Positions 38,688 through 45,895 of a stretch of 64,000 nt of DNA are shown in pieces. The translations under genes and the position numbers were made by a program. How positions within the stretch are numbered: the first letter of the stretch is position 1; each line of letters starts with the position of its first letter. The notes beneath the pieces were generated by a model. The model had not been told where the DNA came from. It made no database searches and saw nothing but the letters and a program-made list of their open reading frames with translations. Source of the stretch: Kitasatospora sp. MMS16-BH015 (lineage in GTDB: Bacteria; Actinomycetota; Actinomycetes; Streptomycetales; Streptomycetaceae); contig NZ_CP025394.1 in NCBI RefSeq assembly GCF_002943525.1, forward strand, positions 1,426,001 to 1,490,000. The letters run 5' to 3'.

Positions 38688-40232
38688 ATGCCCACCCAAG
38701 ACAGCGCTGCCGTCCGGCCGTTCACCGGGGCCGAGTACCTGGCGAGCCTCCAGGACGGCCGGTCCATCTGGATCTACGGCGAGCAGGTCAAGGACGTCAC
38801 CGAACATCCGGCCTTCCGCAACGGAGCCCGATCGATCGCAGGGCTCTACGACGCCCTGTGGGACTCCCCGGAGCGCTCCCAGCTGATCACCGAGACGGAC
38901 ACCGGCAGCGGTGGCTTCACGCACCGCTTCTTCCGCGCCCCCCGGAACCGGGAGGAACTGGCCGCCTCCCGGGACGCCATCGCGAGCTGGCAACGGCGCT
39001 GCTACGGATGGCTGGGCCGCTCCCCCGACTACAAGGCCTCCTTCACCGCCACCCTGGGAGCCAACGCCGAGTTCTACGCGCCCTTCGCGGACAATGCGCG
39101 CACCTGGTACCGCCGTACCCAGGAGCGTGTGCTACACGTCAACCACGCCCTGGTGCACCCTCCGGTCGACCGCCAACGCCCGATCGAGGACTCCGCGGAC
39201 GTCTTCGTGCACGTCGAGCGCGAAACGGACGCCGGCATCGTGGTCAGCGGCGCCAAGATGGTCGCCACCGGCTCCGCCCTGACGCACTACAACTTCATCG
39301 CCCATCACGGGGTCCCGGTGAAGGACCGGCGGTTCGGTGTGGTCTTCATGGCCCCCATGGACACCCCCGGGGTCAAGCTCTTCTGCCGGACCTCCTACGA
39401 GCTGGCCGCGACCCGGCTCGGCACCCCGTTCGACTATCCGCTCAGCAGCCGCTTCGACGAGAACGATGCGGTGATCGTCTTCGACAAGGCGTTCATCCCC
39501 TGGGAGAACGTCCTCGTCTACGGCGACACGGAGAAGGCGAACACCTTCTTCCACAACTCCGGCTTCCTCCCCCGGTTCGCCTTCCACGGGGTCACCCGGC
39601 TGGCCGTGAAGATCGACTTCATCTGCGGCCTGATGCTGAAGGCGACCGAGATCAGCGGCACCGTTGACTTCCGCAACGTCCAGGCGAACGTCGGCGAACT
39701 CATGGTCTGGCGGCACCTGCTGTGGGCGCTGTCGGACGGGATGATCCAGTCCGCCCGACCGTGGCAATCGGACTACGTCCAGCCGTGCGAGGACTACGCG
39801 CTCGCGTACCGGGTCATCGCCCCGATGATCTACGGGAAGATGAAGGAACTGGTCCAGCACACCGCCGGCGGCAGCCTGATCTACCTCAACTCCGGCGCGG
39901 CCGACTGGCAGAACCAGGAGGTCCGCCCCTACCTGGAGCGCTACCTGCGCGGCTCGAACGGCCACTCGGCCGAGCAGCGGGTGAAGGTCATGAAGCTGCT
40001 GTGGGACGCCGTGGGAACGGAGTTCGGCGGTCGGCACGAGCTGTACGAGCGGAGCTACGCCGGAAACGCGGAGGAGAACCGGGTGCAGACGCTCAGGAAG
40101 GCCCAGGCGAACGGCACCGCAACCTCGATGCTCGATCTGGTCGACAGCTGCCTGGCGGAGTACGACCTCGACGGTTGGCTCGCACCGAATCTGGTGAACC
40201 CCGAGGAGAAGAAACCATTCAACACCCACTGA
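38688..40232 (+). CDS. HpaB-like FADH2-dependent phenol hydroxylase (copy 2)
   Basis: 514 residues, clearly paralogous to the copy at 27572..29149 (shared [43 protein letters not shown] and C-terminal WDAVGTEF stretches) but diverged throughout. Start ATG 38688, 7 bp after the HpgT-like stop, with GAGGGG upstream. No flavin reductase is adjacent, so it probably shares the HpaC-like protein at 27030. Next to an HpgT-like aminotransferase and a catechol-type OMT, it may hydroxylate a tyrosine- or Hpg-derived ring that is then methylated. Alternatively the two HpaB copies have exchanged roles with the m-cresol step. Confidence 0.9.
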   Translation: MPTQDSAAVRPFTGAEYLASLQDGRSIWIYGEQVKDVTEHPAFRNGARSIAGLYDALWDSPERSQLITETDTGSGGFTHRFFRAPRNREELAASRDAIASWQRRCYGWLGRSPDYKASFTATLGANAEFYAPFADNARTWYRRTQERVLHVNHALVHPPVDRQRPIEDSADVFVHVERETDAGIVVSGAKMVATGSALTHYNFIAHHGVPVKDRRFGVVFMAPMDTPGVKLFCRTSYELAATRLGTPFDYPLSSRFDENDAVIVFDKAFIPWENVLVYGDTEKANTFFHNSGFLPRFAFHGVTRLAVKIDFICGLMLKATEISGTVDFRNVQANVGELMVWRHLLWALSDGMIQSARPWQSDYVQPCEDYALAYRVIAPMIYGKMKELVQHTAGGSLIYLNSGAADWQNQEVRPYLERYLRGSNGHSAEQRVKVMKLLWDAVGTEFGGRHELYERSYAGNAEENRVQTLRKAQANGTATSMLDLVDSCLAEYDLDGWLAPNLVNPEEKKPFNTH

Positions 40233-40309
40233 GGATCACGCACCAAGGCCGCCGGGGGGCAGCTGCTGCGGATTCTCAGGAACAAGTTCATAAAACCGGG
40301 GAGTTCAAC

Positions 40310-41296
40310 TTGGAATCATACTCAGACGTGGAGCTCGGAAGACTGGGGGGGCTCCATATCCGCGTGCTCAAGAATCCTGGCGCGACCGTCCTGTCCCTCG
40401 TCGCCGACGCCCTTGGCGGACGATTCCAGGGGGTCCCGGAGGCCACGCGCACCCTGATACAGACGGCAGCCCCCCCGAACTGCACCGCCCTTCTGCGACC
40501 GCTTTTCAACCACCCGTACGCTCTCGTGCCGGACTGCCTGACACCTGTGGTGGAGTCCGATTCCTCGGCTGATGCCTTCATCGAGCAGCTGGGCGACACC
40601 AAAGCCGATGATCTACTCACCGAACTTGAATCGGAGTTCCCGGACCGCATCCCCCTGGGATGGGAGCCGGTGGTCCGGAATCCGCACGCCTGGCTGCACG
40701 CATACACCGACGTGATCCGGCACGCCTGGGAGACCATCCGTCCCACCTGGCACCGAAACGACGCACTGTTCGAGCGCGAGTACGAGCACATCGGCGCCTC
40801 CGCGGTGAGCGGGACGCTCGACCTGGCCCTCGCCCAGCTCAGCCCACGCTTTCAGCTGTCCGGCAACTCCCTGCGGATCCCCGATCCGAGGCCCGGCCGA
40901 TTCCGGCTCGACCAGGACCGCGCGCTCACCCTCATCCCGGTGGCCTCCGGCAGTGGGGCCTCGATGTTCTCGGTCCAAGCGGACACGGTGGACTGGATCG
41001 CCTATCCGCTGCCCGGCCTGGCCGCTCCATCGGAACAGCCCGGCCACCCCCAGCACAAGGATCAGGACCCGCTCGTCCTGGTGCTGGGCCAGCCGCGGGC
41101 AGCGGTACTACGAGCACTAAAGCACCCGCTCACCATGGGCGAGCTCTCCAGTCTGCTCCAGTGCTCTCCGGGTACCACGACCCACCACTGCACCCGGCTG
41201 GAGGCGGCCGGCCTGCTCAACCGGCGCCGAAACGGGCAGCACGTCCGCATCGCACTGACCCATCGGGGGACCGAGTTGGTCGACCTTCTGCTGTGA
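40310..41296 (+). CDS. ArsR-type regulator with long N-terminal domain
   Basis: About 328 residues from TTG 40310, chosen because GGGGAG lies 6 bp upstream; the start is uncertain. Residues 1-230 form an unassigned domain of the kind seen in actinobacterial ArsR-like proteins of about 330 residues. The C-terminal 75 residues are a winged helix: RAAVLRALKHPLTMGELSSLL, then TTTHHCTRLEAAGLL and a wing with RIALT. It lies directly upstream of the MFS exporter, with the 54-bp palindrome in between. That arrangement suggests it represses or activates the exporter. Confidence 0.8.
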   Translation: MESYSDVELGRLGGLHIRVLKNPGATVLSLVADALGGRFQGVPEATRTLIQTAAPPNCTALLRPLFNHPYALVPDCLTPVVESDSSADAFIEQLGDTKADDLLTELESEFPDRIPLGWEPVVRNPHAWLHAYTDVIRHAWETIRPTWHRNDALFEREYEHIGASAVSGTLDLALAQLSPRFQLSGNSLRIPDPRPGRFRLDQDRALTLIPVASGSGASMFSVQADTVDWIAYPLPGLAAPSEQPGHPQHKDQDPLVLVLGQPRAAVLRALKHPLTMGELSSLLQCSPGTTTHHCTRLEAAGLLNRRRNGQHVRIALTHRGTELVDLLL

Positions 41297-41323
41297 ACCG
41301 TAGTCCGCTCCGCGGCACCCCGC

Positions 41324-41377
41324 AACTTCCGAAGAGTTCTTCGGGAAGAAGTCTTCCCGAAGAACTCTTCGGAAGTT
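41324..41377. promoter_or_regulatory. Perfect 26-bp-arm palindrome before the MFS exporter (candidate operator)
   Basis: Bases 41324..41349 and 41352..41377 are exact reverse complements around a 2-base AG spacer. Inside each arm lies a smaller palindrome, CCGAAGA-NN-TCTTCGG, so the element is two palindromes facing each other. It sits 28 bp after the regulator stop and 48 bp before the MFS start codon. It could act as a double operator or, as RNA, as a very stable hairpin that ends the regulator transcript. It lacks a T tract. A related single palindrome is at 31750..31763. Confidence 0.75.
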
Positions 41378-41425
41378 AGCCTTGTCGGGCGACATCGTCC
41401 AACCGCCACCACCAATGAGGTGAGG

Positions 41426-42721
41426 ATGAGCACCGACAGAGACACCGCATCCATGAGCCTGCCTTCACAACAGAAGGACAGGCTGTTACGCCATCGCGGC
41501 TTCCAGTTGTTCTGGATCGGCGAGAGTGCCAGCAAGCTGGGCACCGCCGTGACCACCGTCGCGATGCCGATGGTGGCGGTCAACGCCCTGCACGCCGGGA
41601 GCTTCGCGGTCTCGGCGCTCTCCGCCGCCGTCTGGCTGCCGTGGCTCGTACTCGGCCTGCCGGCCGGGGCCTGGGTGGACCGACTCCCGCACCGACCACT
41701 CATGATCATCTGTGACCTGGTCTCCGCCGGACTGCTCCTGAGCGTCCCGGTCGCCTACGCGCTGCACCTGCTGACCATCCAGTACCTGCTGATCGCCGCA
41801 GCAGGCATCGGGGCGGTCAGTGTCTTCTTCAGCACCGCCTGCCAGGTCCTGATCCCAGCCGTGGTAGCGCGTGAGGACATCCCCGAGGCCAACGCCAAGT
41901 TCCAGGGCGCCGAATCCACCGCGCAACTGGCCGGCCCAAGCCTCGGCGGCCTGCTGACCCAGTGGCTCGGGGCGGTATCCGGCCTCCTGCTCAACGGCCT
42001 CACCTTCCTGGTGTCGGCCGTGTGCCTGGCCCGCCTGCGCCCCGAGGAGACCCAGAGGAGCACAGCCGGGCCGAGGCCGCGGCACAACCTGACCAAGGAG
42101 ATCGGGGCCGGCCTGCGCTTTCTCTTCACCAACCCCTACCTGAGGCCGCTGACCATCTACACCGCCGTGGCCAACCTGGCGGCCGGCGGGTTCGAAGCGA
42201 TCGTGATCCTCTTCCTTCTCCGCGACGTGGGCGCCGCCCCCGGAGCCGTCGGAGTCATGATCGGCATCACCAGTGCCGGCGGCCTGGTCGGCGCGCTCGT
42301 CACAACGCGGCTCGCCCGCCGGTTCGGCACCGCTCGCGGCACCCTGCTGTCCGAGTTCGTGGCCATGCCCTTCGCTCTCATCATCCCGCTGACCACCCAC
42401 GGCTACGGCCTGACCTTCTTCCTGGTCGGTGGCCTCGTAATCAATGCCGGGACGGTGGTGTCCAGCATCCTGACCATGGGGTTCCGACAGACCTACTGTC
42501 CGCCCGAACTGCTCGGCCGGGTCACTTCCGCCTCGCGCTTCCTGGCGTTTGGCACACTACCGATCGGGGCCTTCCTGGCCGGTGCCATCGCCAGCTCATG
42601 GACGATCCACGCGGCCGTCTGGATCTCCTGCATCACACTTTCTCTGTCAGGGCTGATCCTGCTCGCCAGCCCACTGCGGAGCCACCGGGACTTCCCCACA
42701 GAAACCGCACCGGCCACCTGA
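41426..42721 (+). CDS. MFS efflux transporter
   Basis: About 431 residues with 10-12 hydrophobic segments and the MFS loop-2 motif region (GAWVDRLPHRPLMI). It resembles the antibiotic-efflux/enterobactin-exporter-like MFS group common in actinobacterial clusters. ATG 41426 with GAGGTGAGG upstream. It probably exports the peptide and may give self-resistance. Codon 21 is the rare TTA (41486..41488), a typical mark of bldA-dependent export or regulation genes. Confidence 0.9.
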   Translation: MSTDRDTASMSLPSQQKDRLLRHRGFQLFWIGESASKLGTAVTTVAMPMVAVNALHAGSFAVSALSAAVWLPWLVLGLPAGAWVDRLPHRPLMIICDLVSAGLLLSVPVAYALHLLTIQYLLIAAAGIGAVSVFFSTACQVLIPAVVAREDIPEANAKFQGAESTAQLAGPSLGGLLTQWLGAVSGLLLNGLTFLVSAVCLARLRPEETQRSTAGPRPRHNLTKEIGAGLRFLFTNPYLRPLTIYTAVANLAAGGFEAIVILFLLRDVGAAPGAVGVMIGITSAGGLVGALVTTRLARRFGTARGTLLSEFVAMPFALIIPLTTHGYGLTFFLVGGLVINAGTVVSSILTMGFRQTYCPPELLGRVTSASRFLAFGTLPIGAFLAGAIASSWTIHAAVWISCITLSLSGLILLASPLRSHRDFPTETAPAT

Positions 42722-42861
42722 ACAGCCCGCACCAACAACTTCGAGAGATATCGAAATATCCCCACCCCATTGCCATGGAGGGCGATATCCACATACTCTT
42801 AAATCATGCCGCCTTCGGAGAATTGTCATGGCGGCCAAGAATTCGAGAAAGGATGACTATT

Positions 42862-42954
42862 ATGCAGTCCCCCGCCGAGGAAATGATAGCCTTCGAAGAG
42901 CTGGAGCAGGACGAATACGCCACTGTCCAGGCGTGCCAGATCCCACCCTGCTGA
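42862..42954 (+). CDS. Very small peptide gene with two C-terminal cysteines (unknown; possible RiPP precursor)
   Basis: A 30-codon frame from ATG 42862 (AAGGA 8 bp upstream; an alternative in-frame ATG at 42853) to TGA 42952..42954. The first 19 residues are acidic (EEM, FEELEQDE), like a leader peptide, and the C terminus is ATVQACQIPPC with two Cys five residues apart and a Pro pair. It lies 140 bp after the MFS gene and ends 17 bp before a strong hairpin terminator. No known RiPP-modifying enzyme is next to it, so it could instead be a regulatory peptide or chance. I do not recognise the family. Confidence 0.5.
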   Translation: MQSPAEEMIAFEELEQDEYATVQACQIPPC

Positions 42955-42971
42955 ATGCCGCGATCCTGAAC

Positions 42972-43009
42972 GACAGCGACCCCGGCCGCGCGCGGCCGGG
43001 GTCGCTGTC
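42972..43009. terminator. Strong hairpin terminator at the cluster's right edge
   Basis: Perfect 19-bp inverted repeat with no spacer (42972..42990 with 42991..43009), almost all G and C, 17 bp after the small peptide stop. It would end the transcript of the exporter and peptide genes. Confidence 0.85.
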
Positions 43010-43077
43010 AGTGGTTTATCGACGTGGAGTCAGGTCGGTGGCATCGGTGAGGGGAGAGCTCTTTCGGGGGCGTTGCC

Positions 43078-43314
43078 ATGCCCGTGCGCATACCGTGTCC
43101 ACCGGCTCCCGGGCCTCTCGAGGGATACCCGGCCAGGTTCGACGACCTCTTCGGTTCCTCAGCCCAGCGGCGGGGTTTCCGCGAGTACCTGACCGATCTG
43201 TTGCTGCCGAGGGACCGGACCAAGACGCTGACCGCGCTGGCCGGGGCCCAGCATCCGGCGGTGCGGCGGCTGCAGTTCTTCCCGTCCGAGGCATCCGTGC
43301 GGCCAACGGCGCAC
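43078..43314 (+). pseudogene. IS701-type transposase fragment, truncated
   Basis: The frame from 43078 encodes RFDDLFGSSAQRRGFREYL, then LLLPRDRTKTLTALAG, AQHPAVRRLQFF and PSEA. This is the N-terminal part of IS701-family transposases of actinomycetes, with some residues missing after TALAG. After about base 43300 the similarity stops and no DDE catalytic region follows. It is a dead remnant. The stretch 43315..43499 holds only a short open frame (around 43390..43480, with GSHSWEALEKLIPRAQHG) that looks like another gene scrap but which I cannot name. Confidence 0.7.
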
Positions 43315-43499
43315 TCCGTCCAAGTGGCCCGAACGGGCTCATCCGAAAGCCCCGATAGAAGGATGCACCCTGGCAGCATCTTCACCTCACCAACGGCCCA
43401 GGAGAGCTCCACGTCCACGTGGGAAGCCACAGCTGGGAAGCGCTGGAGAAGCTCATCCCGCGAGCCCAGCACGGCGAGCCTGACCAGACCCGGCGCCCG

Positions 43500-44846
43500 T
43501 CAGCCTCCGAGCAGGTCGACGTCGGCGTCGAACTGCCAGAGGGGGTTGGGCGTCGGGGCGCCGTCGATGACGAGGAGGAAGTAGCCGTTCAGTTGGACGG
43601 GGCCGTCGCCGTCGGCGGTGTAGTGGCCGTCGGGGGCGACGTCGAGTTGGTAGACGGCCTGGGCGGTGGCGGTGGTGCCGGGGACGGTCCAGGAGACGGT
43701 GCAGCGCCAGTCGTTGCCGGGGCCTTCCTGGCGGCCGAGGCCCTCGGTGCGGTCGCAGGCGGCCGTGGTGTGCAACTGGGGCTCGGTGACCGGGGGTTGG
43801 CGGAGCTCGGCCTGTTGGTAGCGGTAGAGGTGGGCGAAGGCGGTGGCCAGGGAGCGCTGGAGCTTGGGCTGGGTGATGCCGGGGCCGGTCGCGCCGGGGG
43901 CTGCGGTGAGGGCGACGGCGGTCAGGGCGAGCAGGGCGGCCAGTGGGAGGAGGCCGAGGGTCAGGGCGCGGCGGCCGGCGCCGTCCTGGCCGGGGTTGGT
44001 GAAGTCGCGGCGGAGGAAGAGCCGGTAGGCCAGCGTGGTGGCGAGGGCGGCCCAGGCCAGGCTGACGGCGAGGCCGATCAGGAGCGGGCCGGGCTGGCGG
44101 GGGGCGGTGAAGAGGCCGTTCCAGGAGGTGAAGGCGTAGCCGGGCAGGGCCAGCCGTACGGCGACCGGCAGCGGGAGGAGCTGGGCCAGCTGCATGCCGA
44201 GGGCGGCGAGCACCGGCAGCAGCAGGCCCATCGGGGACCGGCCGAGGGCGACCGAGCCGAGCAGGCCGATGGCTGCCAGGGCGAGGGTGGGTGCGAGGGC
44301 GCAGAGCCAGGCCAGCAGGACGCCGCCGGCCGCGTCGGCGCCGGTGAGCAGGTGGCCGTCGAGGCCGACCAGGGGTTGGCTGCCCTCGGCGAGGAGGCCG
44401 CCGAAGGTGCCGGAGAGGGCCAGGCCGGCGACCAGCAGGAGGGTCACGGTGAGGGCGGCGAGGGCCTTGGCGGCGAAGATCCGCCGGTGCGAGCGGACCG
44501 TGACCAGCAGGTGCCGCCAGGTGCCGAGCCGGTCCTCGGCGGCGAAGACGTCGCCGGCGGCCAGCGAGGCGACCAGCGGCAGCACCCAGCTGCCGGCCAC
44601 GCCGAGCACCACCAGTGGGCCGGCCCAGCCGGTGGCGTGCATCCAGCGGCCGAAGGGGGTGTCCGAGGGCAGGGTGCTCTGCTGGTCGATCGCGAAGACC
44701 AGCACCCCCGGGCCGAGCCAGCAGAGCAGGAGCAGCACCCGCACCCGCCAGGCGGAGAACTGCTTGACCAGCTCCATCCGGAGGATCCGGCGGACCGGGA
44801 TCGGACGCCGGACACGTACGGCGGGCACTACGGTCACCGTGGTCAT
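43500..44846 (-). CDS. ABC transporter permease (ABC-2 type)
   Basis: 448 residues with several hydrophobic segments: about 40-60, 80-100, 125-150, 180-260 and two more near 275 and 305. A hydrophilic C-terminal domain of about 120 residues is probably extracytoplasmic. The ATG overlaps the stop of the ATPase gene (ATGA), so the two form one exporter. Substrate unknown. It lies outside the IS remnant and next to a secreted phosphoesterase, so it is more likely chromosomal background than part of the cluster. Confidence 0.88.
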   Translation of the reverse strand: MTTVTVVPAVRVRRPIPVRRILRMELVKQFSAWRVRVLLLLCWLGPGVLVFAIDQQSTLPSDTPFGRWMHATGWAGPLVVLGVAGSWVLPLVASLAAGDVFAAEDRLGTWRHLLVTVRSHRRIFAAKALAALTVTLLLVAGLALSGTFGGLLAEGSQPLVGLDGHLLTGADAAGGVLLAWLCALAPTLALAAIGLLGSVALGRSPMGLLLPVLAALGMQLAQLLPLPVAVRLALPGYAFTSWNGLFTAPRQPGPLLIGLAVSLAWAALATTLAYRLFLRRDFTNPGQDGAGRRALTLGLLPLAALLALTAVALTAAPGATGPGITQPKLQRSLATAFAHLYRYQQAELRQPPVTEPQLHTTAACDRTEGLGRQEGPGNDWRCTVSWTVPGTTATAQAVYQLDVAPDGHYTADGDGPVQLNGYFLLVIDGAPTPNPLWQFDADVDLLGG

Positions 44847-45862
44847 CGGTCGGCCTCCTGCTCGGCGCCACTGAAGTGCTCGGTGCGACCGGACTGCTCG
44901 GTGCGACCGGACTGGTCGGTGTGGCCCGACTGCTCGGTGCCGGTGGACTGGTCGGTGAGGGCCAGGAAGGCGGCCTCCAACGGGGAGACCACGGGGGTCA
45001 GTTCGCGGACCGGGTTGTCGGCGAGGGCCAGTCGGGTGACCAGGGCGTCCAGGGCGGCCGTCCGGGCCCGGAGCAGGAGGAGTTCGGGGTCGGCGTGGCC
45101 GGCCAGGAGGGTGATGCCGGGGGTGGTGGCGGCGAGTGCGCGGGCGGCGGGCGGGTCGGCGGCCCGGAGGCGGTGGTCGAGTGCGCGGTCCTCGGCGGCT
45201 AGCTTCTGCACCGGGCCGGAGAAGACCACCCGGCCGGTGGCCAGGATGGTGACCTCGGCGCAGAGCGCCTCCAGGTCGTCCATCCGGTGGCTGGAGAGCA
45301 CCACCGTGACGCCCTCGGCCGCGAGCCGCCGCAGCACGCCGTGCACGTGGTGCTTGCCGGCCGGGTCCAGGCCATTGGAGGGCTCGTCCAGCACCAGCAG
45401 CCGGGGCCTGGTCAGCAAGGCGGCAGCCAGGCCGAGGCGTTGGCGCATGCCGAGCGAGAAGCCGCGGACCTTCCGGTCGGCGGCCTCGGTGAGTCCGACC
45501 TCCGCCAGCACCTGGTCGACCCGCGCGGGCGGCACCTCCTCGGGGGTCAGGGCGGCCACCGTGGCGAGGTTCTGCCGGGCGGTCAGGGTCGGGTAGAGGC
45601 CGGGGCCGTCCACGAAACCGGCGACGCCCTCGGGGGCGGCCGTGCCGTGGCCGGCCGGGGCGCCGAACAGCTCCAGGGTGCCCCGGTCGGCGGCGGCCAG
45701 GCCGAGAAGCAGGCCGAGGAGGGTGGTCTTGCCCGCGCCGTTCGGGCCGACCAGGCCGTGGATCCGGCCCTGAGCGATGCTCAGGTCGACCCGGTCGAGG
45801 GCCAGGACCTCACCGAAGGTCTTGGTGAGGCCGCGACCGCGCACCGCGACGAGCTCAGACAT
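44843..45862 (-). CDS. ABC transporter ATP-binding protein
   Basis: 339 residues: Walker A GPNGAGKTTLL, signature LGMRQRLGLAAALL, Walker B LLVLDEPSNGLDP and H-loop SSHRMDD. This is the layout of drug/lipid ABC-2 exporter ATPases with a C-terminal extension. The last 25 residues are a short low-complexity repeat (TGTEQSGHTDQSGRTEQSGR) from a DNA repeat near 44880-44945. It pairs with the permease that overlaps its stop. Confidence 0.95.
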   Translation of the reverse strand: MSELVAVRGRGLTKTFGEVLALDRVDLSIAQGRIHGLVGPNGAGKTTLLGLLLGLAAADRGTLELFGAPAGHGTAAPEGVAGFVDGPGLYPTLTARQNLATVAALTPEEVPPARVDQVLAEVGLTEAADRKVRGFSLGMRQRLGLAAALLTRPRLLVLDEPSNGLDPAGKHHVHGVLRRLAAEGVTVVLSSHRMDDLEALCAEVTILATGRVVFSGPVQKLAAEDRALDHRLRAADPPAARALAATTPGITLLAGHADPELLLLRARTAALDALVTRLALADNPVRELTPVVSPLEAAFLALTDQSTGTEQSGHTDQSGRTEQSGRTEHFSGAEQEADR

Positions 45863-45895
45863 GTGCTGCCCTTCCCTCCTCGGCCCGCTGCGGGC

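Noticed and set aside
44875..44945. Short repeat in the ABC ATPase C terminus as a regulatory element
   Set aside because: It is coding sequence for a low-complexity Thr/Glu/Gln/Ser/Gly tail and in frame with the gene.
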